From Gemmatimonadota bacterium (lineage in GTDB: Bacteria; Gemmatimonadota; Gemmatimonadetes; Gemmatimonadales; Gemmatimonadaceae), in the NCBI GenBank assembly GCA_028287205.1, contig JAQBQC010000066.1, forward strand, positions 1-11,026: DNA of 11,026 nucleotides, read 5' to 3'. Shown here piece after piece: positions 1 to 6,049 of this stretch. Position numbers and translations under genes: made by a program. Numbering within the stretch: the stretch's first letter is position 1; each line of letters opens with the position of its first letter. Below the pieces are notes generated by a model, which was given only the letters and a program-made list of their open reading frames with translations, searched no databases and had not been told where the DNA came from.

Positions 1-146
1 CGGAGCTCGACTTCGAGCAGTTCTTTCTGCAACCGATGGACGGACCGGATCGCGAGCGCAACACGGAGCTCGCGCTGGCGTACTGTCTCTCGCATCCGCA
101 ATGGCGGTTGAGCATTCAGACGCACAAGCTGCTGGGGATTCCGTGA
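1..146 (+). CDS. queE: 7-carboxy-7-deazaguanine synthase QueE, 3' end only
   Basis: Reading from base 3, the last 47 codons end in TGA at 144-146. The tail contains FLQPMDGP, then NTELALAYCLSHPQW, then SIQTHKLLGIP. This is the conserved C-terminus of QueE, the radical SAM enzyme that contracts 6-carboxytetrahydropterin to 7-carboxy-7-deazaguanine in queuosine precursor synthesis. The radical SAM CxxxCxxC cluster motif lies upstream of the window and cannot be checked. The identity is also supported by queD and queF following on the same strand. The gene is cut by the window edge and is not truncated biologically as far as can be seen. Confidence 0.9.
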   Translation, partial: ELDFEQFFLQPMDGPDRERNTELALAYCLSHPQWRLSIQTHKLLGIP

Positions 147-202
147 TCGATGCGGGCATGGATGGAACGAGAGGGGGGCTCAACGACGAAGCCGGCGTGG
201 AG

Positions 203-568
203 ATGGAGGTGTTCAAGAGCTTCACCATCGAAGCCGCGCACCAGCTGCCGAACGTGCCGGAGAGTCATCCGTGCGCGCGCGTGCACGGCCACTCGTTCGT
301 GGTCGAGCTCTGGGTTGGGGGCTTCGTGGGCGGGCGCAGCGGATGGGTGATCGATTTCGCCGACATCATGGAGGCATTCCGTCCGCTGCACGAGCAGCTC
401 GACCACCGGCTGCTGAACGACATCGAAGGACTCTCGAATCCGACGAGCGAGAATCTCGCAATCTGGATCTGGGAGCGCGTGTCTGCGCCGCTGCGCGGGC
501 TGTCGAAGGTGATCGTCCGCGAGACGGCGACTTCGGGATGCGTGTACAGGGGGCCGAGGGGCCGATGA
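203..568 (+). CDS. queD: 6-carboxy-5,6,7,8-tetrahydropterin synthase QueD
   Basis: QueD converts 7,8-dihydroneopterin triphosphate to 6-carboxytetrahydropterin in the cytoplasm, the substrate of QueE encoded just upstream. From the ATG at 203 the product is 121 aa, the usual length of E. coli QueD, and aligns from its first residues (MEVFKSFTIEAAHQL). Visible active-site elements are the zinc ligands His13, His28 and His30 (HGH motif), the catalytic Cys24 in HPCARVHGH, LDH at 66-68, PTSENLA at 80-86, and the ET/SGC end motif with Glu107. The frame stays open back to an ATG at 101 inside queE, with another ATG at 158. These extensions have no family counterpart and none of the starts has a well-spaced ribosome site, so the 203 start rests on homology. 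It is in an operon with queE and queF. Confidence 0.9.
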   Translation: MEVFKSFTIEAAHQLPNVPESHPCARVHGHSFVVELWVGGFVGGRSGWVIDFADIMEAFRPLHEQLDHRLLNDIEGLSNPTSENLAIWIWERVSAPLRGLSKVIVRETATSGCVYRGPRGR

Positions 569-593
569 GCTTTTACGTGGAGTGCGGACGATA

Positions 594-995
594 ATGCCTG
601 CTGCCGAGCTGCTCGAGACGTTTCCGAATCCATATCCGGGGCGCGAGTATGAAGTGCGCCTCGAATGCAACGAGTTCACCTCGATGTGCCCGCTGGGCGG
701 CATCGAAAGTGACGCGGCGGAGCTCGCGCTGTTGAAGGGCGGCGCGCCGGACTTCGGCGTCATTCGCATCGCGTACGTGCCCGACGTCGACTGTGTCGAG
801 CTCAAGTCGCTCAAGCTCTATCTCTGGAGCTTTCGCAACGACGGGATTTTCTACGAGCGCGCGGTGAACAGGATTCTCGACGATCTCGCGGCGGCCGTGA
901 AGCCGCGCTGGATGGAGGTCGTGGGCGACTTCAACGTGCGCGGCGGAATCAAGAGCGTGATCGTCGCGCGGCATGGCGCGCGCACGGGCTCCTGA
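594..995 (+). CDS. queF: NADPH-dependent 7-cyano-7-deazaguanine reductase QueF (preQ1 synthase)
   Basis: QueF reduces the nitrile of preQ0 to the amine preQ1, which is later placed in tRNA by Tgt. The 133-aa product is of the short, single-domain (YkvM-like) type. Seen directly are EFTSMCP with the likely nucleophile Cys32, APDF with the likely proton donor Asp53, VELKSLKLYLWSFRN (68-82), FYE (87-89) and the terminal RGGI (116-119). Between Cys32 and Asp53 there are about 14 more residues than the usual CPxTGQPDF spacing, rich in Ala, Leu, Glu and Gly, so this active-site loop is enlarged. The ATG at 594 is preferred because GGAG at 579-582 lies 11 bases ahead; a GTG at 582 is possible. Its stop is 9 bases from the convergent gene's stop. 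Confidence 0.9.
   Translation: MPAAELLETFPNPYPGREYEVRLECNEFTSMCPLGGIESDAAELALLKGGAPDFGVIRIAYVPDVDCVELKSLKLYLWSFRNDGIFYERAVNRILDDLAAAVKPRWMEVVGDFNVRGGIKSVIVARHGARTGS
965..982. terminator. weak GC inverted repeat at the queF / YdeI-like convergent junction
   Basis: CGCGCG at 965-970 can pair with CGCGCG at 977-982 around a 6-base loop, inside the last codons of queF and about 23 bases past the stop of the opposing gene. There is no T-tract on either side. Short CG repeats are common by chance in this composition, so the call is tentative. Confidence 0.2.
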
Positions 996-1004
996 CGCTG
1001 CGAC

Positions 1005-1598
1005 CTAGTACTTCCAGTTTCGCGACTTTCCTTCCGCGATCCATTCGATCGCCTGCGTCACGCGCTTCTCCTTCGTCTCTTCGCGCTTCGCCTCGCTGAT
1101 CCATTCGCAGTACTCGCGCCGGTTGCTGGGCGTGAAGTTGGCGAACACCGTGGCAGCTTTCCTGTTCTTTTTGAGCGCGCCCGCGAGCTCCTTCGGTACC
1201 TTCGCTTCGGGCTTCGCTGCGGACTTCGGACGCTTCACGGTGACGCCCGCGTCGTTGAGCGCCATGGCCGCCTTGATGAAGCCCGTGAGCTGCTTCTTGC
1301 TCGGCAACTCCTTTACCGATGTGATGCGGCCGAAGCTCCCGCGCGCCGGATCTCCATTCGGCGGAACGCCCTCGATGAGCGATGCCTTCCAGAAGATGAG
1401 TGAGCAGTGCTCCTTGAACGCGGCCATGCCGCACATCATCTGTCCCTTGTAGTCGAAGAACGGCGAGCTCCACTTCATCGTCTCTTCGACATCGGGACAC
1501 GCCTCGTGAACCATCTGGCGCACGCGCACGAGAATCGGCTTGGCGAAGTCCTTCGACTTTTCGATGTATGCGTCGACGCGAGGATCAGTGGTGGGCAT
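1005..1598 (-). CDS. YdeI/OmpD-associated family protein with DUF1801 N-terminus
   Basis: The 197-aa protein has two recognisable parts. The N-terminal half is DUF1801-like: a helix with DPRVDAYI and a segment with MKWSSPFFDYKGQMMCGMAAF. The C-terminal third has the YdeI/OmdA signature, with PKELAGALKKN, then SNRREYCEWISEAKREET, then KRVTQAIEWIAEGK. Proteins of this architecture and length occur widely, but their biochemical role is not settled; the name 'bacteriocin protection' on some homologues should not be taken as shown here. A predicted cytoplasmic location follows from the absence of a signal peptide. The frame is open to an ATG at 1646, but the likely promoter would start RNA near 1650, and family similarity begins at the ATG at 1598, so that start is chosen. 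No strong ribosome site is visible. It is convergent with queF and divergent from the S9 peptidase. Confidence 0.85.
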   Translation of the reverse strand: MPTTDPRVDAYIEKSKDFAKPILVRVRQMVHEACPDVEETMKWSSPFFDYKGQMMCGMAAFKEHCSLIFWKASLIEGVPPNGDPARGSFGRITSVKELPSKKQLTGFIKAAMALNDAGVTVKRPKSAAKPEAKVPKELAGALKKNRKAATVFANFTPSNRREYCEWISEAKREETKEKRVTQAIEWIAEGKSRNWKY

Positions 1599-1800
1599 GA
1601 TGTGTATCTGGGTCAGGGCTCGTAGCGGGCGTTGCTGCGGTGGCACTCGGGAAGATGATGCTATAGCCCATGGGAGAGGTCGTCAACGACATCCGCGCTC
1701 CTTGCAGCCTTGCTGGCGAATATCGGGGTGCGACGTACTTTATGGATCCTCTTCCGACTGCCGCACGGCACCCCCTCACACTCGATCGCGCAGGACCTCC
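1599..1800. other. divergent intergenic region, YdeI-like gene / S9 peptidase
   Basis: These 202 bases separate two divergent genes. The minus-strand promoter at 1658-1686 is the only convincing element. On the + strand TTGCAG (1702-1707) and TTGCTG (1710-1715) have no -10 at proper distance, so the peptidase promoter is not identified. No coding potential or repeat is apparent. Confidence 0.6.
1658..1686 (-). promoter_or_regulatory. sigma-70-like promoter for the YdeI-like gene
   Basis: Read on the minus strand, TTGACG (1686-1681) is followed by a 17-base spacer and TAGCAT (1663-1658). That is 5 of 6 and 4 of 6 matches to TTGACA and TATAAT with ideal spacing. The expected start of transcription is near 1650, giving a leader of about 52 bases. 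The palindrome CCCATGGG at 1667-1674 falls in the spacer. Confidence 0.5.
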
Positions 1801-3921
1801 ATGAAGCGTCTTATCGTCCTCTCGCTCGCGCTGTCCGCGCTCGCTCCGCAGCTTCCAGCGCAGCTGCCGAATCCGCCACTCGCGCAGCAGGTCGCGCGCG
1901 TAGACACGCTGCACGGTGACGTGCGCACGGACAACTACTTCTGGCTTCGGGAGAAGAGCAATCCGAAGGTCCTCGCGTATCTCGACAGCGAGAACGCATA
2001 TACCGCGGCAGGAATGCGTCACACGGAGGCACTGCAAGGCAAGCTCTACAACGAGATGCTCAGTCGCATCCGCGAGACCGATCTCTCGGTTCCCTTTCGC
2101 GACAACGGCTACTGGTACTACTCGCGTACGGAGCAGGGGAAGGCCTATCCCATCCTCTGCCGAAAGCGCGGATCGCTCGGCGCGAAGGAAGAGGTCTACC
2201 TCGACGAGAATGCGTTGGCGGCTGGCAAGAAATTCTTCTCGGTGGGCGGGCAGCAGGTAAGCCCGGACGGGGGCCGGCTCGCCTACTTGCAGGACACCAC
2301 GGCGCTTCGCGTGTACACGCTCTACGTGAAGGACCTGCGTACCGGGCAGACGCTGAGCGATACGCTCGGACAGGTAGTTCCGGGACTCGCCTGGGCCAAC
2401 GACAATCGCACGCTCTTCTATTCGACTGCGGATTCCGCGCGGCGCACGAATGCGGTGTGGCGACACGTGCTGGGACAGCCGCGCTCCAGCGATGTGAAGG
2501 TGTTTCAGGACGACGATCTTCTGAATAACGTCGGTGTCGTGCGCAGCAAGAGCGGAAAGTTCGTGTTCATCGGCGACGATGGATTCACGAGCTCGGAATG
2601 GCGCGTCATTCCCACGGCCGATCCGACGGCCGCTCCGCGCGTGATCGCGCCGCGCCGGGCGAACGTCGAATACAGCGTCGACCACATCGATGGCGCCTTT
2701 CTCATGGTCACGAACGACAGCGCACGCAACTTCAAGATCGTCCGAATTCCCGAGGCGGACTTCTCACCGTCGAAGTGGACCGACTGGGTGCCGCACAGCG
2801 ACTCGGTGTTCATCGAGGGAATCGAGCCGTTCAAGCGGTACGTGGTCGTTTCCGAGCGCTCGGGCGGGCTGCCGCGGCTGCGAGTGATCGATCTGGCCAC
2901 GCGTGCCGTTCACTACATCACGTTCCCGGAGCCTGCGTACGGCGTGTTCGCGACGCAGAACGCCGAGTTCGATTCGCAGACGCTGCGCTTTCAATACTCC
3001 TCGCTTCTGACTCCGCCATCGACGTTCGATTACAACCTCGCCACCCATCAGCGGGTGCTCAAGAAACGTGTAGACGTTCCGGGCTACGACGCGTCTCGGT
3101 ACGAGGTAAAGCGGTTGATGGTCCCCGTGCGCGACGGGGTGCACGTGCCCGTGTCGATGCTCGTGCGGAAGGGGTGGGTGCAGGATGGAAGCCGTCCGCT
3201 CCTGCTGTACGCCTACGGGTCGTACGGATACACCACGGAGGCGACGTTCAACTCACCGGTGCTCAGTCTCGTCGACCGGGGGTTCGCCTACGCCATCGCG
3301 CACATCCGCGGCGGACAGGAGATGGGACGGCAGTGGTACGACGACGGCAAGATGATGAACAAGAAGAACACCTTCAACGACTTCGTCGACGTCGCTGACT
3401 ACCTCGAGCAGCAGAAGTTCACGAGCGCGCACGGGCTCGTCGCGAACGGCGGCAGCGCCGGCGGGCTGCTCATGGGTGCAGTCACGAACATGCGCCCGGA
3501 TCTCTTTCGCGCGGTCGTTGCGGACGTGCCATTCGTGGATGTGATCAACACGATGATGGACGCCTCGCTCCCGCTCACATCACAGGAATGGCAGCAGTGG
3601 GGAGATCCGCACATCGATGCGCAGTACCAGTACATGAAGACGTACTCGCCCTACGACAACGTCGAGCACAAGGCGTATCCGTGGATGCTGGTCACCACGT
3701 CACTCAACGATTCGCAGGTGTCGTACTGGGAGCCGGCGAAGTGGGTGGCCAAGCTGCGCGCGATGAAGACCGATTCGAACCCGCTCTACTTCAAGGTCAA
3801 CATGGCGGGCGGTCACGGCGGAAGCTCGGGGCGCTACGACCGGCTGCACGAGATCGCGTTCCGGGATGCGTTCATGCTCGACGCCGTCGGGCTGGGCGAT
3901 CAGGCGAAGATCGTGCAATAG
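1801..3921 (+). CDS. ptrB: exported oligopeptidase B, S9A family serine peptidase
   Basis: This 706-aa enzyme belongs to the prolyl-oligopeptidase family, oligopeptidase B branch, which cleaves short peptides, classically after Arg or Lys. Residues 1-20 form a signal peptide (MKR, then a Leu/Ala-rich core, cleavage plausible after LPA), so the enzyme is probably periplasmic or secreted, unlike the cytosolic E. coli form. The beta-propeller spans roughly 60-430 and the alpha/beta-hydrolase domain the rest. The catalytic triad is Ser552 (GGSAGG), Asp637 (LNDSQV) and His672 (GGHGG), each exactly 20 residues beyond the E. coli positions 532, 617 and 652. VPFVDVINTMMD and YWEPAKWVAKLR confirm oligopeptidase B rather than prolyl oligopeptidase. 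Two residues of the basic-specificity pockets differ: Gln598 and Thr482 replace acids. The ATG at 1801 follows AGGA at 1792-1795; the upstream open frame is non-coding. It appears to be a single-gene unit. Confidence 0.92.
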   Translation: MKRLIVLSLALSALAPQLPAQLPNPPLAQQVARVDTLHGDVRTDNYFWLREKSNPKVLAYLDSENAYTAAGMRHTEALQGKLYNEMLSRIRETDLSVPFRDNGYWYYSRTEQGKAYPILCRKRGSLGAKEEVYLDENALAAGKKFFSVGGQQVSPDGGRLAYLQDTTALRVYTLYVKDLRTGQTLSDTLGQVVPGLAWANDNRTLFYSTADSARRTNAVWRHVLGQPRSSDVKVFQDDDLLNNVGVVRSKSGKFVFIGDDGFTSSEWRVIPTADPTAAPRVIAPRRANVEYSVDHIDGAFLMVTNDSARNFKIVRIPEADFSPSKWTDWVPHSDSVFIEGIEPFKRYVVVSERSGGLPRLRVIDLATRAVHYITFPEPAYGVFATQNAEFDSQTLRFQYSSLLTPPSTFDYNLATHQRVLKKRVDVPGYDASRYEVKRLMVPVRDGVHVPVSMLVRKGWVQDGSRPLLLYAYGSYGYTTEATFNSPVLSLVDRGFAYAIAHIRGGQEMGRQWYDDGKMMNKKNTFNDFVDVADYLEQQKFTSAHGLVANGGSAGGLLMGAVTNMRPDLFRAVVADVPFVDVINTMMDASLPLTSQEWQQWGDPHIDAQYQYMKTYSPYDNVEHKAYPWMLVTTSLNDSQVSYWEPAKWVAKLRAMKTDSNPLYFKVNMAGGHGGSSGRYDRLHEIAFRDAFMLDAVGLGDQAKIVQ

Positions 3922-3929
3922 GAATGGCA

Positions 3930-3960
3930 GAGGCGGGCCGGCGAGATGCCGACCCGCCTC
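3930..3960. terminator. GC-rich hairpin between convergent S9 peptidase and lipoprotein genes
   Basis: GAGGCGGG (3930-3937) pairs perfectly with CCCGCCTC (3953-3960). After one mismatch, CGGC (3939-3942) pairs with GCCG (3948-3951) around the loop GAGAT. It starts 9 bases after the peptidase stop and sits 33 bases from the lipoprotein stop, so it could end transcription from both sides. No T-tract follows on either strand, so it is not a classical intrinsic terminator. Confidence 0.55.
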
Positions 3961-3992
3961 GCTTCGATGGGCAGAGCGCGTACTTCGTTCCG

Positions 3993-4379
3993 CTATCGAT
4001 CGATTACGACCTGACTGATCGGCAGGATGGGCACAGGGTCGCTGAAATCACCGAAGCCGTCACCGAACGGGATTTCCACGAGCTCCCCGACTGCCAGCTC
4101 ACACACCACGATCGGTCTGGGCGTTCCGCTGCCGACTCGTACGAATATCGGTGTCGTATCAGCGACGACGAAGCGAAGGTGACTCGAGCTGTTCGAGGCT
4201 TCGACAAGCCGGGATGTTCCGTTGATCGAGATCGACGTCACCGTGACCGAGAAGGATTCATCATTTCGGTAGGCGGCGGTTGTCTTGCCGACAAAGCAGT
4301 TCGAAGGTGACGTCGAGTTACTACACCCCACGATCGCGGCAAAAGTCAGAGCAGCGCCACCACCCATCGTCCAACGCAT
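3993..4379 (-). CDS. small orphan lipoprotein of unknown function
   Basis: I do not recognise a family. The 128-aa product begins with MRW, a hydrophobic stretch of about 14 residues, and a lipobox IVGC with the acceptor Cys19 followed by Ser. This predicts lipid attachment after Sec export and, with Ser at +2, transfer to the outer membrane by the usual rule. The mature part is Ser/Thr/Asn-rich at first, then alternates hydrophobic and polar residues (SFSVTVTSISINGTSR; HLRFVVADTTPIFVRV), which suggests a small beta-sandwich. Cys28 and Cys93 could form a disulfide. Its reality is supported by GGAG four bases ahead of the ATG at 4379, a promoter-like sequence about 60 bases upstream, and the lipobox falling exactly where needed. 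It is convergent with the S9 gene and divergent from the M20 gene. Confidence 0.75.
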   Translation of the reverse strand: MRWTMGGGAALTFAAIVGCSNSTSPSNCFVGKTTAAYRNDESFSVTVTSISINGTSRLVEASNSSSHLRFVVADTTPIFVRVGSGTPRPIVVCELAVGELVEIPFGDGFGDFSDPVPILPISQVVIDR

Positions 4380-4557
4380 GTGGCTCCATGGAACTGGTCA
4401 ATGCGCACGCTCGCGAGACGAGCTCGAGCGGATGTATATGCTACACGCGGGGGCGCCGAGCAACAATGGATCGATTCGCTACACAGCCCTGACGCCCGGT
4501 GGTGCGCGCGGCGAGATTCCGTCACCCCATACGTCAGCCCCTCATCAGCCCGCCCTA
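4380..4557. other. divergent intergenic region, lipoprotein / M20 peptidase
   Basis: These 178 bases hold the lipoprotein's ribosome site next to 4380 and its likely promoter at 4438-4466. I find no convincing + strand promoter or ribosome site for the M20 gene, whose transcript may have a very short or unstructured leader. Confidence 0.6.
4438..4466 (-). promoter_or_regulatory. sigma-70-like promoter for the lipoprotein gene
   Basis: On the minus strand TTGTTG (4466-4461) is followed by 17 bases and TAGCAT (4443-4438). An overlapping TATACA lies a few bases downstream as an alternative -10. Transcription from TAGCAT would start near 4431, leaving a leader of about 50 bases before the ATG at 4379. 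The -10 hexamer and spacing equal those of the promoter at 1658-1686. Confidence 0.45.
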
Positions 4558-5976
4558 ATGCGCCGCCATTCGATTTTTCTCACGCTCGCCCTCGCCCTCC
4601 TCGCGCCCGTCGTCGCGCACACACAAACCGCGCTCACGCCCGATCAGGCCGAGGCGCGCGCGATCTTCCAGCAGCTGATCGAGATCAAGACGTCGTACAA
4701 GGAAGGCAGCACCTCGCCAGCCGCACACGCCATCGCGCGGCGCTTCCTCAACGCCGGCTTCCCCGCCTCCGATGTGCACGTGCTCGGCCCCGCCGGCGAC
4801 AAGGACTCGAACGTCGTCGTGCGCATGCAGGGATCGTCGAAGACGCTGAAGCCGATTCTGCTCATCGCGCACCTCGATGTAGTCGAAGCGCTGCGCTCCG
4901 ATTGGTCGATCGATCCCTACAAGCTCACCGAGCGCGATGGCTTTTTTTACGGGCGCGGCACCAGCGACATCAAGGGCGGCGCGACGACGATTGCCGAAGC
5001 ACTGCTCCGGCTCAAGCGCGAGCACATCGTGCCCGAGCGCACCCTCATTCTCGCGCTCACCGCCGGCGAGGAAGGTGGCGGCGGTTACAACGGCATCACG
5101 TGGCTCATCGACAACCACCGCGATCTCATCGACGCAGAGTGGTGCATCAATCCCGACGGGGGCGATCCACTCATCAAGGATGGGAAGAAGATCGTGCGTG
5201 CCGTGCAGGCGAGCGAGAAGGTCTTTCAGTCTTTTTACCTTACCGTAACGAACAAGGGCGGGCACAGCTCCATGCCCACACCCGACAACGCGATCGCACG
5301 ATTGGCGGATGCGATCGGACGCGTGTCGCGGTTTCACTTCCCCGTACATCTGAACGAGACCACGCGCGCGTACTTCGAGCGCTCATCCGGCCTGGCTAAC
5401 GGGCAGACCGCCGCGGACATGCGCGCTATCGCGAAGAACGAGCGCGACTCGGCGGCGGCGGCGCGGCTGTCCGCGTCACCGTTCTACAATGCGCAGCTGC
5501 GGACGACATGTGTGCCGACGATGCTCGAAGGCGGGCACGCCCCGAATGCGCTTCCGCAATTCGCGCGTGCGCTCGTGAACTGCCGCATTCTTCCGGCCGA
5601 GACGCCGGACGACGTGCGCGCCGCGCTCGTGAGGGCCATCGCGGATGATTCAGTGAAGGTGACCTCCGCCGAGGATGGGAAGCTCGGCACCGCTTCGCCG
5701 CTGCGGCCGGCCGTGATGAATCCTGTCGAGAAGGTGACGCAGCGCCTCTGGCCCGGCGTCCCGGTCATTCCACAGATGGAGACCGGTGCGACCGACGGCT
5801 GGCGGCTGCGCGACGCCGGCATTCCCACTTACGGACTCGGTGGCATTCCCATCGATGTCGACGACGTGCGCGCCCACGGCCGCGATGAGCGCATTCTCGT
5901 GAAGTCCTTCTATGAAGGGGTCGAGTACATGTACCAGCTTGTGAGGGAAGTCGCGGTCACGCCCACGAAGTCCTGA
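4558..5976 (+). CDS. secreted M20 family zinc metallopeptidase
   Basis: This 472-aa protein is an M20/M25/M40-family hydrolase, a two-zinc exopeptidase or amidohydrolase; the substrate cannot be told from the sequence. A signal peptide is clear: MRRHSIF, an Ala/Leu core, and cleavage near VAHTQ, about residue 21-23. Zinc and catalytic residues are in order: His105 in AHLD, bridging Asp137 in GRGTSDIKGG, general-base Glu171 and ligand Glu172 in AGEEGGG, Asp200 in NPDGG, and His440 in VRAHGRDE. The lid/dimerisation domain is inserted at about 215-335 and carries the conserved GGHSS with His236. Every expected active-site residue is present and the length is normal. The ATG at 4558 is chosen because the signal peptide starts there. 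No ribosome site is visible before it, and the frame open further upstream runs antisense to the lipoprotein gene. It is probably transcribed alone. Confidence 0.92.
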   Translation: MRRHSIFLTLALALLAPVVAHTQTALTPDQAEARAIFQQLIEIKTSYKEGSTSPAAHAIARRFLNAGFPASDVHVLGPAGDKDSNVVVRMQGSSKTLKPILLIAHLDVVEALRSDWSIDPYKLTERDGFFYGRGTSDIKGGATTIAEALLRLKREHIVPERTLILALTAGEEGGGGYNGITWLIDNHRDLIDAEWCINPDGGDPLIKDGKKIVRAVQASEKVFQSFYLTVTNKGGHSSMPTPDNAIARLADAIGRVSRFHFPVHLNETTRAYFERSSGLANGQTAADMRAIAKNERDSAAAARLSASPFYNAQLRTTCVPTMLEGGHAPNALPQFARALVNCRILPAETPDDVRAALVRAIADDSVKVTSAEDGKLGTASPLRPAVMNPVEKVTQRLWPGVPVIPQMETGATDGWRLRDAGIPTYGLGGIPIDVDDVRAHGRDERILVKSFYEGVEYMYQLVREVAVTPTKS

Positions 5977-5986
5977 AAAAGAAAAA

Positions 5987-6013
5987 TGTCCGGCGCGTCC
6001 AGCGCCGAACGTC
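5987..6013 (+). promoter_or_regulatory. candidate ECF42-dependent promoter of the DGPF-sigma operon
   Basis: TGTCCG (5987-5992), 17 bases, then CGTC (6010-6013). As I recall it, the published ECF42 target is TGTCGA at -35 and CG(A/T)C at -10, upstream of the sigma factor's own operon; this matches 5 of 6 and 4 of 4 at normal ECF spacing. Transcription would begin near 6020, about 30 bases before the first ATG. This would make the operon autoregulated. Confidence 0.5.
5991..6007. repeat. perfect inverted repeat between the M20 gene and the DGPF-sigma operon
   Basis: CGGCGC (5991-5996) and GCGCCG (6002-6007) are exact inverted copies around GTCCA. An A-rich run (5976-5986) precedes it on the + strand, so on the minus strand the hairpin is followed by a T-rich tract, the layout of an intrinsic terminator for minus-strand RNA, although no minus-strand gene reads through here. 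It also fills most of the spacer of the candidate ECF promoter, so it might instead be an operator or end M20 transcripts. Confidence 0.45.
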
Positions 6014-6049
6014 GATGATTCGTACGACCCACCCACATGGAGGATCATC

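Noticed and set aside
794..799. Exact TGTCGA inside queF as another ECF42 -35 box
   Set aside because: It is within coding sequence with no gene start downstream at a fitting distance; a chance hexamer.
1702..1741. Possible S9 peptidase promoter (TTGCAG/TTGCTG with TACTTT)
   Set aside because: Spacing of 20 bases or more and a poor -10; not better than chance.
1540..1800. Upstream extension of the S9 peptidase frame
   Set aside because: The signal peptide starts at 1801 with a ribosome site; the upstream part runs antisense through the YdeI-like gene and its promoter.
1585..2685. 366-codon open frame on the minus strand under the S9 gene
   Set aside because: Arg/Ala-rich shadow of a high-GC gene with a clear family match on the other strand; no motif of its own.
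3588..4310. 240-codon + strand open frame across the end of the S9 gene and the lipoprotein
   Set aside because: It is out of frame with the peptidase, runs antisense to the lipoprotein, crosses the hairpin, and has no recognisable domain.
4285..4557. N-terminal extension of the M20 peptidase
   Set aside because: It would place 91 residues before a clean signal peptide, and its first third is antisense to the lipoprotein gene.
5149..5163. Asp200 instead of Glu as a zinc ligand in the M20 peptidase
   Set aside because: Asp at this position is normal in carboxypeptidase G2-like members, so it is not an anomaly.
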